NCBI RefSeq assembly: GCF_025345565.1
Contig: NZ_CP054475.1
Location: forward strand, 3,169,129 to 3,233,128
DNA: 64,000 nt
From: Thalassolituus hydrocarboniclasticus
Lineage (GTDB): Bacteria; Pseudomonadota; Gammaproteobacteria; Pseudomonadales; Oceanobacteraceae
Direction: 5' to 3'
The notes under the pieces are model-generated. The model was not told the origin of the DNA. It saw nothing but the letters and a program-made list of their open reading frames with translations, and did no database searches. The translations under genes and the position numbers were made by a program. Below are positions 27,205-36,328 of this stretch, one piece after another (the first letter of the stretch is position 1; the number at the start of each line of letters is the position of its first letter).

Positions 27205-28121
27205 CAGTACTCCCCTTCTTCTTTTGCCAGCTGTTCTGCCAGCTCTGAAGCATCAGGCAGCAACAGGTTCAGGGAGCGACCAACCTGCTGATTATAGCGG
27301 ACCTTAAAGTAGGGATTATAGTCAGCTTCAGGCCAGACTTTTTCTTTAATACCGGTAAGCAAAACTTCACAGAGGCGGCGGGAAACGTCATCAATATCAC
27401 TGTACGTCGTGGCCAGAGCACCGGCTTTGATATAAGCACTGGAAGGGCCTATTAATGGCTTATTCTGACGGTAAGCGGTAATCAGGATATTTTTAATATT
27501 GGTCGAGCTGTACAGTTCGGTATCATAGGTACCAATCAGCGCGTGGTTACTTTTCAGTAAATCCAGCAAGGCACGGTTAAGATTATCGTACTGATCAACA
27601 AAATACGGAGTCACAAGCGATGGCTGTAAAGGCACTGAAGATAAACCAGCGTTTTTCCAGTGCGCTTTATCCTGCACCAGAACGCCCAGCGGGCGATCCT
27701 CCCCCATAATCTTTCTTGCCAGAGCGATCTGACGTTTCAGCGGCGGTTCAAGATACAGTGCAGATGCCAGACGCGGAAGCTGTTCTGCAGCAGCATCACG
27801 GCTGACAAAGACGGCCACTGCCGGTGTTTTTTCGGCAAAAGTCCACCCCTTCAGGGCCTGCGGGCCAACCAGCACAACGGCATTATAAGAACTCCATGCC
27901 GGAGAGGATGTCTGATCAACCAGTCGCAGTTCGGTCTCACTTCCAAGGCATGCCGCTGTTTTTTCTGCCAGCTGTTCAACAGAGGGAAGTTTTTCATGAA
28001 CGGCAAAAACAACGCGGGGATTTTCACTGTGCGCAGGAAATGAAAACGCCAGCAGGTACGTCAAAAGACATACCGCGAGCCAGCGATAAAGGTTGTGTGC
28101 ATCCTTGCAACAGAAATCCAT
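27204..28121 (-). CDS. Periplasmic ABC_sub_bind-type protein without transporter
   Basis: A 305-aa protein with an N-terminal hydrophobic signal (about residues 12-31, ending FPAHS). Its fold pattern is that of ABC_sub_bind (PF04392-like) proteins: a two-lobe layout with LLKSNHALIGTYDTELYSS and PLIGPSSAYIKAGALATTYSD at the hinge region. No permease or ATPase is nearby. 1-nt overlaps with genes on both sides show tight translational coupling. It may present a ligand to the sensor kinase rather than feed a transporter (inference). The first residues (MDFCCKDAHN) contain two Cys before the hydrophobic core. Confidence 0.8.
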   Translation of the reverse strand: MDFCCKDAHNLYRWLAVCLLTYLLAFSFPAHSENPRVVFAVHEKLPSVEQLAEKTAACLGSETELRLVDQTSSPAWSSYNAVVLVGPQALKGWTFAEKTPAVAVFVSRDAAAEQLPRLASALYLEPPLKRQIALARKIMGEDRPLGVLVQDKAHWKNAGLSSVPLQPSLVTPYFVDQYDNLNRALLDLLKSNHALIGTYDTELYSSTNIKNILITAYRQNKPLIGPSSAYIKAGALATTYSDIDDVSRRLCEVLLTGIKEKVWPEADYNPYFKVRYNQQVGRSLNLLLPDASELAEQLAKEEGEY

Positions 28122-30412
28122 TAAAAATCGAGCCCTACCTGAAAGTAATACAAGTCACGGGTTGAGTAACGCTGATCGGCATAAGCCAGTGAGTCATCGT
28201 CGATCAGATGCTGCACAAAAAAACCAGCCCAGGGGTTATAACCCTGAATTTTCCAGTTTTTTCTGGCATTAATTTCATACCGCCGGTAACGATTGGAATC
28301 GTTGTAGGCATCCAGCCAGAAATGTGAGGCTGTAATGCTCCAGCTTTCCCCCTGATGATGCCAGCTTACCACCAGATTATCTTTCGCGGTCTGACGCAGC
28401 TCAACCACCGACAGCGAACGGCGCTGTTTGTCGGTCAGTTCGGAGGTATCACCAAGGGTTACATCCGCATCAATATAAGCGGCTGTCAGCCAGAGCCAGT
28501 CATGGCTGCCAGCCTGCCATTGTAGCTGCATTTCCGCACCATTGATATTCATCTTAGTATCCGATTCAACCGATAAAGAATTCAGCGCAATATGATCAGA
28601 AATTAATTGCGTCAGCCTGTCCTGATAGACTTTTACATCCAGTTCAAGGTTCAGATCGGAGAATTTTCCGTAATAACCTAACTCTGTGCTGGCAATTTTT
28701 TCATGCTCAAGATCGCGTGAATCAGGGGTCTGATTGACGAAAATTCTGCTGTCACTCAGGTTAAGGTAATTACCCTCCAGATTCCTTACACGAACGGAAT
28801 ATTCCGGGTCCTGTTCCAGCAGGTCAGGTGAACGTACCGCTTCGGAATACACCAGTCGGATACTGTGCTGTGGCGCCAGCAACCAGTTAAGGGCTATTCG
28901 CGGCGAAAATGCATTGTCATTGGTATCTTCTATTTCGTACATGCCGCCGGCATTCAGTAACAGAAATGAGGCCATCCGCCATTCCGCATTGGCAAATAAA
29001 CGATAGGTATCGTTATGTACCTTACCGTTGAAATAGGTTTCAGAGTCGACCTGATCGCGGCGGAAACTGACGCCGGAAACGGTACGGAAGGTGTCACTCC
29101 ACTGTACCGTGTCCTGCCATTCAATATCGTAGCGTTCTTCGCGCATTTCCCGCCGGGTATCACCGCAGGTCATGTCCTGCAGCTGAGAGAAATCGCTGCC
29201 ATTAAAAGCACGCTGATAAATGGCTCCCGCGCTGTCCAGCTGCTCCTGAGTAATATCCAGAACCAGACCACGGGAAGCCAGCACCGCAGCCTCCACCTGA
29301 TCCGGCGTAACAACACCCGTGGCAATCCCGCCAATCAGCTGGTTACCCTCGGTCGTGCCAACCAGTGTCGAGATTCCGTAGACCGCATTCGCCCATTGCG
29401 GATTCTCCTGGTACAGAGCGAACAATCCGGGGTCAAGCGACACGACCGGCAGACAGGCCGAACTCAGCTGCTGCCTGTTATCGAACTGCCAGTAAGCCTG
29501 CAGGTGAGAGCTGTGATCGGTGCTGAATTCTTTGCGCAACCGGGTCCACAGATACCCCTGGCGGGTTTCCTGATCCGGAGCGTCAAGCTCATAAGATTCT
29601 CTGCGGATATCGGTGTGCCCCTGCTTCAGTGACGCCTGAACATTCAGCTGGGTTGCATTGTCGACCGGGCGGCTGAAGTAAGCCGTAACAAAACCGTGAC
29701 GTTTGCTGTCACGATATTCATCATCACCATTGCGGGCATCACGGCCGTCAAAGCCATCATCAGCACGAATCTGTGCGGAAATACGGTAGCTGTTCTGGTT
29801 ATGTTCTCCGGAGTAACTGACGAATGCATCATCCACGCCGTTATTACCGTTGCGGTAACGGATTCGCGTTCCCAGTGTATCGCCGGGATGTTTGGTAACG
29901 ATATTAATCACACCAAGGAAAGAATTAGCGCCATAAGTAGCGGCATTTGGTCCGCGGGTGACCTCAATACGCAGAATATCCTCCATGGCCACCGGAATAT
30001 CATCCCAGACCACCGAAGCAATCCCCGCTTTGAAGACCGAACGACCATCCACCAGCACCTGCAAACGGCGCATGATATTGGGGTTGGAAGCATGGTAGGC
30101 AATGGAGGAGTTATTCTCGTCATCGCCATGGCCCATACTCATGCCCGGCACAAAGCGCATCAGTTCCGGCAGAGTACGGACACCCCAGGCGGCAATCTGT
30201 GCCGCCTCAATCACCGTCACACTGGCCGGAACTTCGGCACGTGGCTGTTTCAGGCGGGATGCGGTCAGCACCACCGGTATATCGTCATCCAGGACAAAAG
30301 GCGCATCCAGCTCAAAATCGTCATACTCGTCCGCCATGAGCGCACCCGACAGCAGCAGAGCACTACACAGACTGAGAGTTTTTGAAATTTTCAACATGGT
30401 AAATTTGGTCAT
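28121..30412 (-). CDS. TonB-dependent receptor with a large Cys-flanked loop
   Basis: Outer-membrane receptor of about 763 aa: signal peptide (SALLLSGALMA), Ton-box-like IPVVLTASR, plug (VLVDGRSVF, IEVTRGPNAATYGANSFLGV, INIVTKHPG) and barrel ending in Phe (YFQVGLDF). The GANSFLGVINI wording is shared with a broad COG4771-type group whose substrates are mostly unknown. A roughly 95-residue insertion (minus strand, 29165-29455) bounded by Cys at about 320 and 416 would form an unusually large outer loop. The start is uncertain: ATG at 30412 or 30397, or GTG at 30421, all without a strong ribosome site. First gene of the three-gene sensing operon. Confidence 0.88.
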   Translation of the reverse strand: MTKFTMLKISKTLSLCSALLLSGALMADEYDDFELDAPFVLDDDIPVVLTASRLKQPRAEVPASVTVIEAAQIAAWGVRTLPELMRFVPGMSMGHGDDENNSSIAYHASNPNIMRRLQVLVDGRSVFKAGIASVVWDDIPVAMEDILRIEVTRGPNAATYGANSFLGVINIVTKHPGDTLGTRIRYRNGNNGVDDAFVSYSGEHNQNSYRISAQIRADDGFDGRDARNGDDEYRDSKRHGFVTAYFSRPVDNATQLNVQASLKQGHTDIRRESYELDAPDQETRQGYLWTRLRKEFSTDHSSHLQAYWQFDNRQQLSSACLPVVSLDPGLFALYQENPQWANAVYGISTLVGTTEGNQLIGGIATGVVTPDQVEAAVLASRGLVLDITQEQLDSAGAIYQRAFNGSDFSQLQDMTCGDTRREMREERYDIEWQDTVQWSDTFRTVSGVSFRRDQVDSETYFNGKVHNDTYRLFANAEWRMASFLLLNAGGMYEIEDTNDNAFSPRIALNWLLAPQHSIRLVYSEAVRSPDLLEQDPEYSVRVRNLEGNYLNLSDSRIFVNQTPDSRDLEHEKIASTELGYYGKFSDLNLELDVKVYQDRLTQLISDHIALNSLSVESDTKMNINGAEMQLQWQAGSHDWLWLTAAYIDADVTLGDTSELTDKQRRSLSVVELRQTAKDNLVVSWHHQGESWSITASHFWLDAYNDSNRYRRYEINARKNWKIQGYNPWAGFFVQHLIDDDSLAYADQRYSTRDLYYFQVGLDF

Positions 30413-30593
30413 TCCACACACCAGAAGCCCCGGTAATCAATACATCAGCAGGTCCTGCCGGCGATCAGGCCGGTTGCGGACAGCGTATCTGAGCCGCTAT
30501 CCGCAAACGCCGGCTCAGTTCAGATGATGTAAGGGAGTTTAGGCGCCAGAGCCCCATCGGTAAACGTCGGACGCGCTTTATACTTATGGCAGA

Positions 30594-30622
30594 CTGACAG
30601 AGCAAGGCCCAGCCGATATAAT
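30594..30622 (+). promoter_or_regulatory. Sigma70 promoter of ppa
   Basis: CTGACA (30594-30599), exactly 17 bp, TATAAT (30617-30622), 37 bp before the ppa ATG. A strong match, suiting a housekeeping gene. Confidence 0.8.
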
Positions 30623-30658
30623 CCGCGCATTCTGTTCATTAACCCCTGGGAAACTCCT

Positions 30659-31183
30659 ATGAGCTACAACTCCATTCCGGCTGGTAAAGACCTGCCTAAC
30701 GATTTCTACGTTGTTATCGAAATTCCGGCCAACCACGCGCCGATCAAATACGAAATCGACAAAGACATGGACTGCCTGCTGGTTGACCGTTTTATGGCCA
30801 CCCCTATGTTTTATCCGGCCAACTACGGTTACATCCCGAACACTCTGGCCGATGACGGCGACCCACTGGACGTACTGGTGGTAACTCCTTACCCGGTGCA
30901 GCCAGGTTCTGTTATCCGCGCCCGTGCGGTTGGCGTACTGAACATGGAAGACGAAGCCGGTGGCGACGCCAAGCTGGTTGCTGTTCCACACCAGAAGCTG
31001 ACCCAGATCTACAACGATGTAAACGATATCGACGATGTTCCGCAGCTGCTGCGCGACCAGATCGCTCACTTCTTCGAGAACTACAAAGACCTGGAAAAAG
31101 GCAAGTGGGTTAAGGTTCAGGGCTGGGGCAATGCTGAAGAAGCCCGTGGCATGATCGTTAAAGCCGCCGAAGCTGCCAAATAA
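30659..31183 (+). CDS. ppa: Inorganic pyrophosphatase
   Basis: Cytosolic family I pyrophosphatase of 174 aa that pulls biosynthetic reactions forward by hydrolysing PPi. The signature [11 protein letters not shown] (about residues 63-73), [11 protein letters not shown] and the [11 protein letters not shown] segment are intact. A terminator follows 30 bp downstream. Confidence 0.98.
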   Translation: MSYNSIPAGKDLPNDFYVVIEIPANHAPIKYEIDKDMDCLLVDRFMATPMFYPANYGYIPNTLADDGDPLDVLVVTPYPVQPGSVIRARAVGVLNMEDEAGGDAKLVAVPHQKLTQIYNDVNDIDDVPQLLRDQIAHFFENYKDLEKGKWVKVQGWGNAEEARGMIVKAAEAAK

Positions 31184-31210
31184 GCGCTGCTGCACTTATT
31201 CACAGCCATA

Positions 31211-31237
31211 AAAAAGGGAGCCAAGGCTCCCTTTTTT
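31211..31237. terminator. Bidirectional terminator between ppa and the LOV gene
   Basis: GGGAGCC (31216-31222), loop AA, GGCTCCC (31225-31231), with A5 before and T6 after, so it can serve both convergent genes. Confidence 0.92.
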
Positions 31238-31272
31238 ATATTTTTGCTCGCGTCTTACTGAGTACTGACGGC

Positions 31273-31737
31273 TCAATCGCCCTGGGCACGCAGCTCAGCA
31301 AGTGCCTGCTCCGCTTTAAGAGCACGCTCTTCAAACTCTACCTGAGCCGTTACATCTTTCTGAATACCGATGTAATAGGTCAGCTGATCTTCGCTGTTAT
31401 AAACCGGAGAGATACTCAGCTCGTTCCAGAACAGGCTGCCATCCTTGCGGTAGTTGCGCAGAACAACACGCGAACTTTTACCATCACTGATTGCGCTGCG
31501 GATAGCCGTAAGCCCCTCCTGATCACGGTCACCGGCCTGCAGAAAACGGCAATCCTGATAAAGAATTTCATCCGCACGGTAGCCGGTAAGGCGCTCAAAC
31601 GCTTTATTTACATAAATCAGAATATTGTCATCGCCTTCCTGCTCTGCAATCACAATACCGTCGTTAGACGCATCAACGGCCTTCTTCAACAATTCCAGAC
31701 TGATAGGGCCTTGCTCGTCGTTCAGGTCATTGACCAT
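31273..31737 (-). CDS. Short LOV-domain blue-light photoreceptor
   Basis: A 154-aa protein that is almost only a LOV-type PAS domain plus a C-terminal helix. The flavin/photoadduct signature DCRFLQ contains the expected Cys63. It is followed by RNYRKDGSLFWNELSISPVY and YYIGIQKDV, the FMN-binding beta-strands with the conserved Gln. The wording is very close to what I remember of the short LOV proteins of Pseudomonas putida (PpSB1/PpSB2-LOV). A terminal helix (EERALKAEQALAELRAQ) probably mediates dimerisation. GGAGG precedes the ATG. It is divergent from a MerR-type class II LitR gene, as reported in P. putida, so it should control that regulator in response to light. Confidence 0.9.
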   Translation of the reverse strand: MVNDLNDEQGPISLELLKKAVDASNDGIVIAEQEGDDNILIYVNKAFERLTGYRADEILYQDCRFLQAGDRDQEGLTAIRSAISDGKSSRVVLRNYRKDGSLFWNELSISPVYNSEDQLTYYIGIQKDVTAQVEFEERALKAEQALAELRAQGD

Positions 31738-31829
31738 GGTTGCCTCCGCTATTTAGTTCGCCCAAGGTAATTTCCAGGCCGCCTGCGGTCAAGTATGCCC
31801 GATTTATAACGTCACTCTTTTTTACTTTG

Positions 31830-31836
31830 TGTATAA
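31830..31836 (+). promoter_or_regulatory. TGTATAA half-site between LOV and LitR genes
   Basis: The heptamer TGTATAA is identical to one arm of the palindrome at 18811-18836. No matching partner is present at 12-bp spacing here, so only a half-site is claimed. It lies just before a TATAGA -10-like element (31842-31847). Confidence 0.4.
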
Positions 31837-31947
31837 CTACTTATAGAATCTGAACAACTTTGCACAGCCATACTTCGGTACCTGTAAAACCCCGGTATTT
31901 TTCACTCCGGGATCAGCAACACCAGAGCCAGCGGAGAACCACCGGCG

Positions 31948-32874
31948 ATGTCAAACCCCGCAAGCGATCCACAAATGGCCTACTTCCCGATCCGGGTTGT
32001 CTCCAGTGAAACCGGCGTCAATGCTATCACCCTGCGGGCCTGGGAGCGGCGTTATGGGCTGATTACACCGAAACGCACCGCCAAAGGCCACCGTCTCTAT
32101 ACTGAACAGGATATCCGCCTGGTCCGTCAGGTGGTTGCACTGCTGAATCGTGGCATCCCGATCTCTCAGGCTCAGGCCATGATCAACAATGGCGAAGAGC
32201 TGCCTGAGGCACCAACCAGTATCTCACCATCCAGACCATCACAGTGGCAGCATTACCGTGAGCGTCTGCATAAGTCCGTACAGACTTTTGACGATCAGCA
32301 GGTAGCCGCTCTGTTTCAGGAAGTCAGTCAGTTCTTCCCGGTTGATGTCGCTATGCGTTTCCTCTTTATCCCGCTGTACAACCACCTGCGTGATAACAGC
32401 CGGCAAACTCTGGGCATGGCCAGATTGCGGTTTTATTCCGCCATCCTTCAGGCGCGGCTGGCTGCACGCCTGAGCGAAGACAGCGAACAGAGCGGAGAGG
32501 AAGCACCGCTGATCCTGATGGCCAACTGTACCTGGGACGACGATATCCAACAGTTACAGTCAGCCATATTGCTCAAGCAGCTCGGCCTGCATCCGGTCTG
32601 GTTCAGCGGCATGCTGACCCCGGAACAGCTGACAGAACTGCTACCCGCCAGAAACTGGCAGGCCGTCGTCCTGCATATCGGCAGTGACCAGAATGACATG
32701 CAGCTCAGCCAGCTTCAGCGTCTGGCGCGCGAAGGCGGACTGCCGCTCTTTGTTGCCGGCTATAACAGCAACCAGCAAAGCACCCTGCTCGCCCACGGTC
32801 TGATTACCCTTGACGACGACATCCACCAGGCAGCCCTGACTGTCCGCGACTTACTGACGAGCCTGCCCGAATGA
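31948..32874 (+). CDS. MerR-family regulator, class II LitR/CarH-like (no B12 site)
   Basis: A 308-aa regulator. The N-terminal MerR helix-turn-helix (about 12-80; TGVNAITLRAWERRYGL, then KGHRLYTEQDI) is that of the LitR/CarH group of light-responsive repressors. The C-terminal part (about 90-308) keeps the helix-bundle plus Rossmann length, but where cobalamin-binding members have DxHxxG this one reads TWDDDI, so the His ligand is missing and it should not bind adenosylcobalamin. This is the definition of class II LitR, whose light input comes from a separate short LOV protein, encoded here divergently. The gene overlaps rsmC by 4 bp. Confidence 0.85.
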   Translation: MSNPASDPQMAYFPIRVVSSETGVNAITLRAWERRYGLITPKRTAKGHRLYTEQDIRLVRQVVALLNRGIPISQAQAMINNGEELPEAPTSISPSRPSQWQHYRERLHKSVQTFDDQQVAALFQEVSQFFPVDVAMRFLFIPLYNHLRDNSRQTLGMARLRFYSAILQARLAARLSEDSEQSGEEAPLILMANCTWDDDIQQLQSAILLKQLGLHPVWFSGMLTPEQLTELLPARNWQAVVLHIGSDQNDMQLSQLQRLAREGGLPLFVAGYNSNQQSTLLAHGLITLDDDIHQAALTVRDLLTSLPE

Positions 32875-33872
32875 GCACCGCTGTATACGAATTACTGTTA
32901 CGCCACCCCGACCTGATCACCGCCAACACCCTGATTCTGGGGGCTGAAGCCGATTTACCCGCCGGCTGGCAGACACTGCTGAAAACGACGGGCGCCCAGA
33001 TTCTGACCTGGGATTGGATGACCGCCCAGGCACACCGGCCACTGAGCGAACCTCAGGTACGTTTTGCCATTCCGCAACCGCAGGATATAGCAGATAAGCA
33101 GGTTATCCTGCTGTGGCCAAAAGCCAAGCAACAGGCGCTGGCGCTGATTCAGCTGGTCGCCACTCAGGTGCAGGAATGCTGGGTCGTCGGCGCCAACGAT
33201 GCCGGCGGCAAAAGCATAGGTAAAGCCTGCGCTGCACTGAGCGAAAACAGCGAAAAAACCGATTCCGCCCGCCATTGCAGCCTCTGGCAACTACAGCTGA
33301 AAAGCGGTAATGACTTCAACTGGCTGAAGCTGGCACAGTCTTTTAACTGGCAGCAACAGGCCTATATGACCCTGCCCGGTGTGTTCAGCCACGGCAAACT
33401 GGATACCGGCACCGCGCTGCTGCTTGAACATGTGCCTGCACCGGCTCACGGTAAGCTGCTGGATCTTGGTTGCGGCTCCGGTGTCATCGGCCTGAGCATG
33501 AAAGCTGCTGAACCGGCACTGGATATCACCCTCGCCGATATTGATGCCTTTGCCATCCGCAGCAGCCAGCTGAACAGCATGCGCCTGAATCTGCCGGCGA
33601 CTATTCTGGCCAGCGATGGTCTGAGTAATATTGAAGGTAAGTTCGATTACCTGTTCAGCAACCCACCCTTTCATCTGGGCAAAGAAACCGACTACGAGTT
33701 TGCCCGCCGGCTGTTCAGCGAAGCCCGCCAGCATCTGACCCGCGATGGTCAGATGTGGATAGTAGCCAACCGCCATCTGCCTTACGAAGACTGGGCGGCC
33801 GAGCAATTCCGCCAGGTTGAAATTATGGTGCAGGATAAAGGCTTTAAATTGCTCTGCGTACAGAACGGCTAG
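32871..33872 (+). CDS. rsmC: 16S rRNA (guanine-1207-N2)-methyltransferase
   Basis: A 333-aa two-domain enzyme: a degenerate N-terminal methyltransferase-like domain and a catalytic C-terminal domain with the SAM-binding motif LLDLGCGSGVIGLSMK (about residues 199-214), the acidic TLADIDAFA and the base-methylation motif NPPFHLGKETD. This combination marks RsmC (or the sister RlmG). It is coupled to the MerR gene by an ATGA overlap and followed 22 bp later by a TonB receptor. Confidence 0.88.
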   Translation: MSTAVYELLLRHPDLITANTLILGAEADLPAGWQTLLKTTGAQILTWDWMTAQAHRPLSEPQVRFAIPQPQDIADKQVILLWPKAKQQALALIQLVATQVQECWVVGANDAGGKSIGKACAALSENSEKTDSARHCSLWQLQLKSGNDFNWLKLAQSFNWQQQAYMTLPGVFSHGKLDTGTALLLEHVPAPAHGKLLDLGCGSGVIGLSMKAAEPALDITLADIDAFAIRSSQLNSMRLNLPATILASDGLSNIEGKFDYLFSNPPFHLGKETDYEFARRLFSEARQHLTRDGQMWIVANRHLPYEDWAAEQFRQVEIMVQDKGFKLLCVQNG

Positions 33873-33894
33873 GCTGACACCGGGAGGGCGCAGA

Positions 33895-35988
33895 ATGCAG
33901 GGAAAGTGCACGATAAACCGGCGCCTGAAAACGCTGTTGCTGATCAGCAGCCTGCTGGGCAGTCTTGATATTCAGGCACTGCCACAACCACTGAACAGCG
34001 TTGCCTATCCACAGGAAGTCTATCTGGCCGAGGATTTCCGCTACTACGCACCACAAACCCTGTTCGATCTGCTGCAGCGTCTGCCCGGGGTCAGTCTGGG
34101 CTGGCAGCCAGATGGCGAACTGGAAATTCAGCTGCACGGGCTGTCATCGCAGTACCTGACGCTGCTGATTAATGGCCATCCGCTGCTTGGCGGAGCCGGC
34201 AACAGCAGTCTGAATACCCGCCAGATACCGGCCAGCCTCATTCACCATATCGAAATTGACCGCAACTCCCGTGCAGACCTGGACGCCGGCGGTGGTGCAG
34301 CCGGCACCATCAATGTCGTATTGCACAACGCCTATGGTGATAACCGCCTCCAGCTCAGCGGCGGTGGTGGTGCACTGAATGCACAGCTGGCTGCATCGGC
34401 ACAACTGCTCAGCGGAGAATCACCGTTACGTCTCAGTGCCGAACGCCGGCTTGCCCGTCAGGACAGCAGCGGATTCAGCCGCACTGCCGATGATAGCGGC
34501 GACTGGCGCGAGCATAAGCGCGAACTGAGCCGCAGTCTGCTGCTGAGCTTCGATACTCTGCTTAATAACCGCCACCCCCTGCATCTGTACGCACTGTATC
34601 TGCAGGCCGATAACGATGATCAGCTGCAGGGACTGCATCCGCTGAACAGCCCAAGCAGTCAGCAAACGCCACAATTAACAGACAGCAGAACGGAACGTGA
34701 CAGTGAGCGTGTTACCCTGCGTTCAGGCGGTAACCTGCGCCTTAACTGGCAACATCTGTCTCTTGATGCTTTTTTTGTTGCCGAGCAGTTCGATCAGGAC
34801 ATCCGCCTGAGCCATGACCAGCCATTGACCACGACCCAAACCAATCAGATCGACGACAGCCGCTACCGCCTCGGCTGGCAGCTCAACGAAACACTGAACG
34901 AACACCGCTGGAGCATTGGCCTCAGCATGCAACAGATGAAACGGATTAATAACAGTCTCAGCAATGCCATCCTGACCAGCAACAGCGACCGCAGCGGTCT
35001 GCCTTACAACTTTGACTATAAAGAAAACCGCCTCAGTGCCTTTGTTCTCGACCGCTGGCAGCTCACCCCAAACACGTTGTTTGAGGCTGGCGTGCATATG
35101 AGTACCTACGAACTCAGCCAGGATTCCTATGTTGCTGAAGGCGACTCCGGTATTTCCACCGACACCCACTGGCTGCCCAGCTTTCATTTACTGCACCACC
35201 TCGACAGCAAACGCCGTGTGCGACTGAGCATGAGTCAGAACACCCGCGAACCGGAAATTACCGATCGCATTCCCCATGAGTTCCGTGAGGGCAATACCAT
35301 CTGGCGGGGCAACGGTGAACTGGAAGCTGAACTGGTAAGCAATATTGATATCGGCTACGAACATAACTTCCGCGCCAGCAGCAGCAGCCGCGCCGACCGG
35401 CACAGCGGACTTTACCTGCGTGCCTTCCAGCGCATTATCAATCAGGCCATTCTGCAAACAAGCCGCCGTGAAAAAGATACTGACGGCATTACCGAACTGA
35501 ATGTATTACAACCGCAAAACAGCAGTGGTAATGCCATTCTCAGAGGGGCAGAACTGGATATAGAACTGCCGCTGGATGACCGCCGCTTCAGTCTCGAACT
35601 GGGCGCAGGCGTATACCGCTCTGACGTACAGGCCAGCACCGAACTGCCCTATCGCCACCGCCTGCCCAATCAGCCTGATTACATGGCCCGTATCGGCCTG
35701 CAACAACGTATCAACGACACCTGGCGGCACGGTATCTGCTGGCGCGTACAGGGCGGCAGTAAGCAGATACTGCCAGCACCGCTCAGTACCGATGGTTATA
35801 CCTCGCAGAGCACCAGCGCCGCACAGAATCTCGATATCTACACCGAGTATCAGTGGAACCGGCGTTGGCGCGGACTTGCAACCCTGAACCTTACTCCGGG
35901 CGCCAGCCCTTTTGTGCGCCAGGATGGTATCCGTCAGTATCAGGATCTGGAGCCTTTGTGGTACCTGACCATTCAGGGACAATTCTGA
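33895..35988 (+). CDS. TonB-dependent receptor, substrate unknown
   Basis: Outer-membrane receptor of about 697 aa. Start at 33895 with GGGAGGG six nt upstream and a signal peptide (KTLLLISSLLGSLDIQA). The plug domain is divergent: YAPQTLFDLLQRLPGVSLGW, then LTLLINGHPLLGG and HHIEIDRNSRADLDAGGGAA before the INVVL strand. There is no clear Ton box before the plug and the usual 'RG' of the plug motif reads HG. The barrel has many charged Ser/Asp/Arg-rich loops and ends WYLTIQGQF. Position after rsmC gives no clue to substrate. Confidence 0.82.
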   Translation: MQGKCTINRRLKTLLLISSLLGSLDIQALPQPLNSVAYPQEVYLAEDFRYYAPQTLFDLLQRLPGVSLGWQPDGELEIQLHGLSSQYLTLLINGHPLLGGAGNSSLNTRQIPASLIHHIEIDRNSRADLDAGGGAAGTINVVLHNAYGDNRLQLSGGGGALNAQLAASAQLLSGESPLRLSAERRLARQDSSGFSRTADDSGDWREHKRELSRSLLLSFDTLLNNRHPLHLYALYLQADNDDQLQGLHPLNSPSSQQTPQLTDSRTERDSERVTLRSGGNLRLNWQHLSLDAFFVAEQFDQDIRLSHDQPLTTTQTNQIDDSRYRLGWQLNETLNEHRWSIGLSMQQMKRINNSLSNAILTSNSDRSGLPYNFDYKENRLSAFVLDRWQLTPNTLFEAGVHMSTYELSQDSYVAEGDSGISTDTHWLPSFHLLHHLDSKRRVRLSMSQNTREPEITDRIPHEFREGNTIWRGNGELEAELVSNIDIGYEHNFRASSSSRADRHSGLYLRAFQRIINQAILQTSRREKDTDGITELNVLQPQNSSGNAILRGAELDIELPLDDRRFSLELGAGVYRSDVQASTELPYRHRLPNQPDYMARIGLQQRINDTWRHGICWRVQGGSKQILPAPLSTDGYTSQSTSAAQNLDIYTEYQWNRRWRGLATLNLTPGASPFVRQDGIRQYQDLEPLWYLTIQGQF

Positions 35989-36177
35989 CCCGGCACGCTG
36001 AAGCCTTGCCGGTTACAAAAAAAATTTATTATTGAAAACAAAGTATTAGAAAGAACACGTGATGACGGAGCGGCGACCGGCAAACATCCGGCGCTCAGTA
36101 TCCGTGGCACAGGACTAGGCTGAAGCTATTGTCTCGCGACGAACCTATTCACACGCCATCACCACGAGGACACCGCC

Positions 36178-36312
36178 ATGATCACATACAGCCTGCTCGC
36201 CGGTTTACTGCTTGCCGGTTCACTGTACGCCTGCCTGCAGCGGATTGGACGCTCACCCATCCCACAGGAAATTGCCATCGATCCGGCAGAACGTCATCAG
36301 CGCAGACACTGA
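36178..36312 (+). CDS. Small membrane ORF, 44 aa
   Basis: ATG at 36178 preceded by GAGGA at good spacing. The product is a hydrophobic segment (about residues 3-20, ITYSLLAGLLLAGSLYACL) followed by a short polar tail ending in His/Arg-rich residues. It might be a single-pass small membrane protein; the LYAC motif is not a convincing lipobox. It is convergent with the MFS gene (16 bp between stops). Confidence 0.5.
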   Translation: MITYSLLAGLLLAGSLYACLQRIGRSPIPQEIAIDPAERHQRRH

Positions 36313-36328
36313 CCAGAACAGCTTCTGG

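Noticed and set aside
27204..28121. Complete ABC import system with the ABC_sub_bind protein
   Set aside because: No permease or ATPase gene is adjacent; the neighbours are a receptor and a kinase.
31738..31947. Full LitR operator in the LOV/LitR intergenic region
   Set aside because: Only one TGTATAA half-site is found; no partner at 12-bp spacing even allowing two mismatches.
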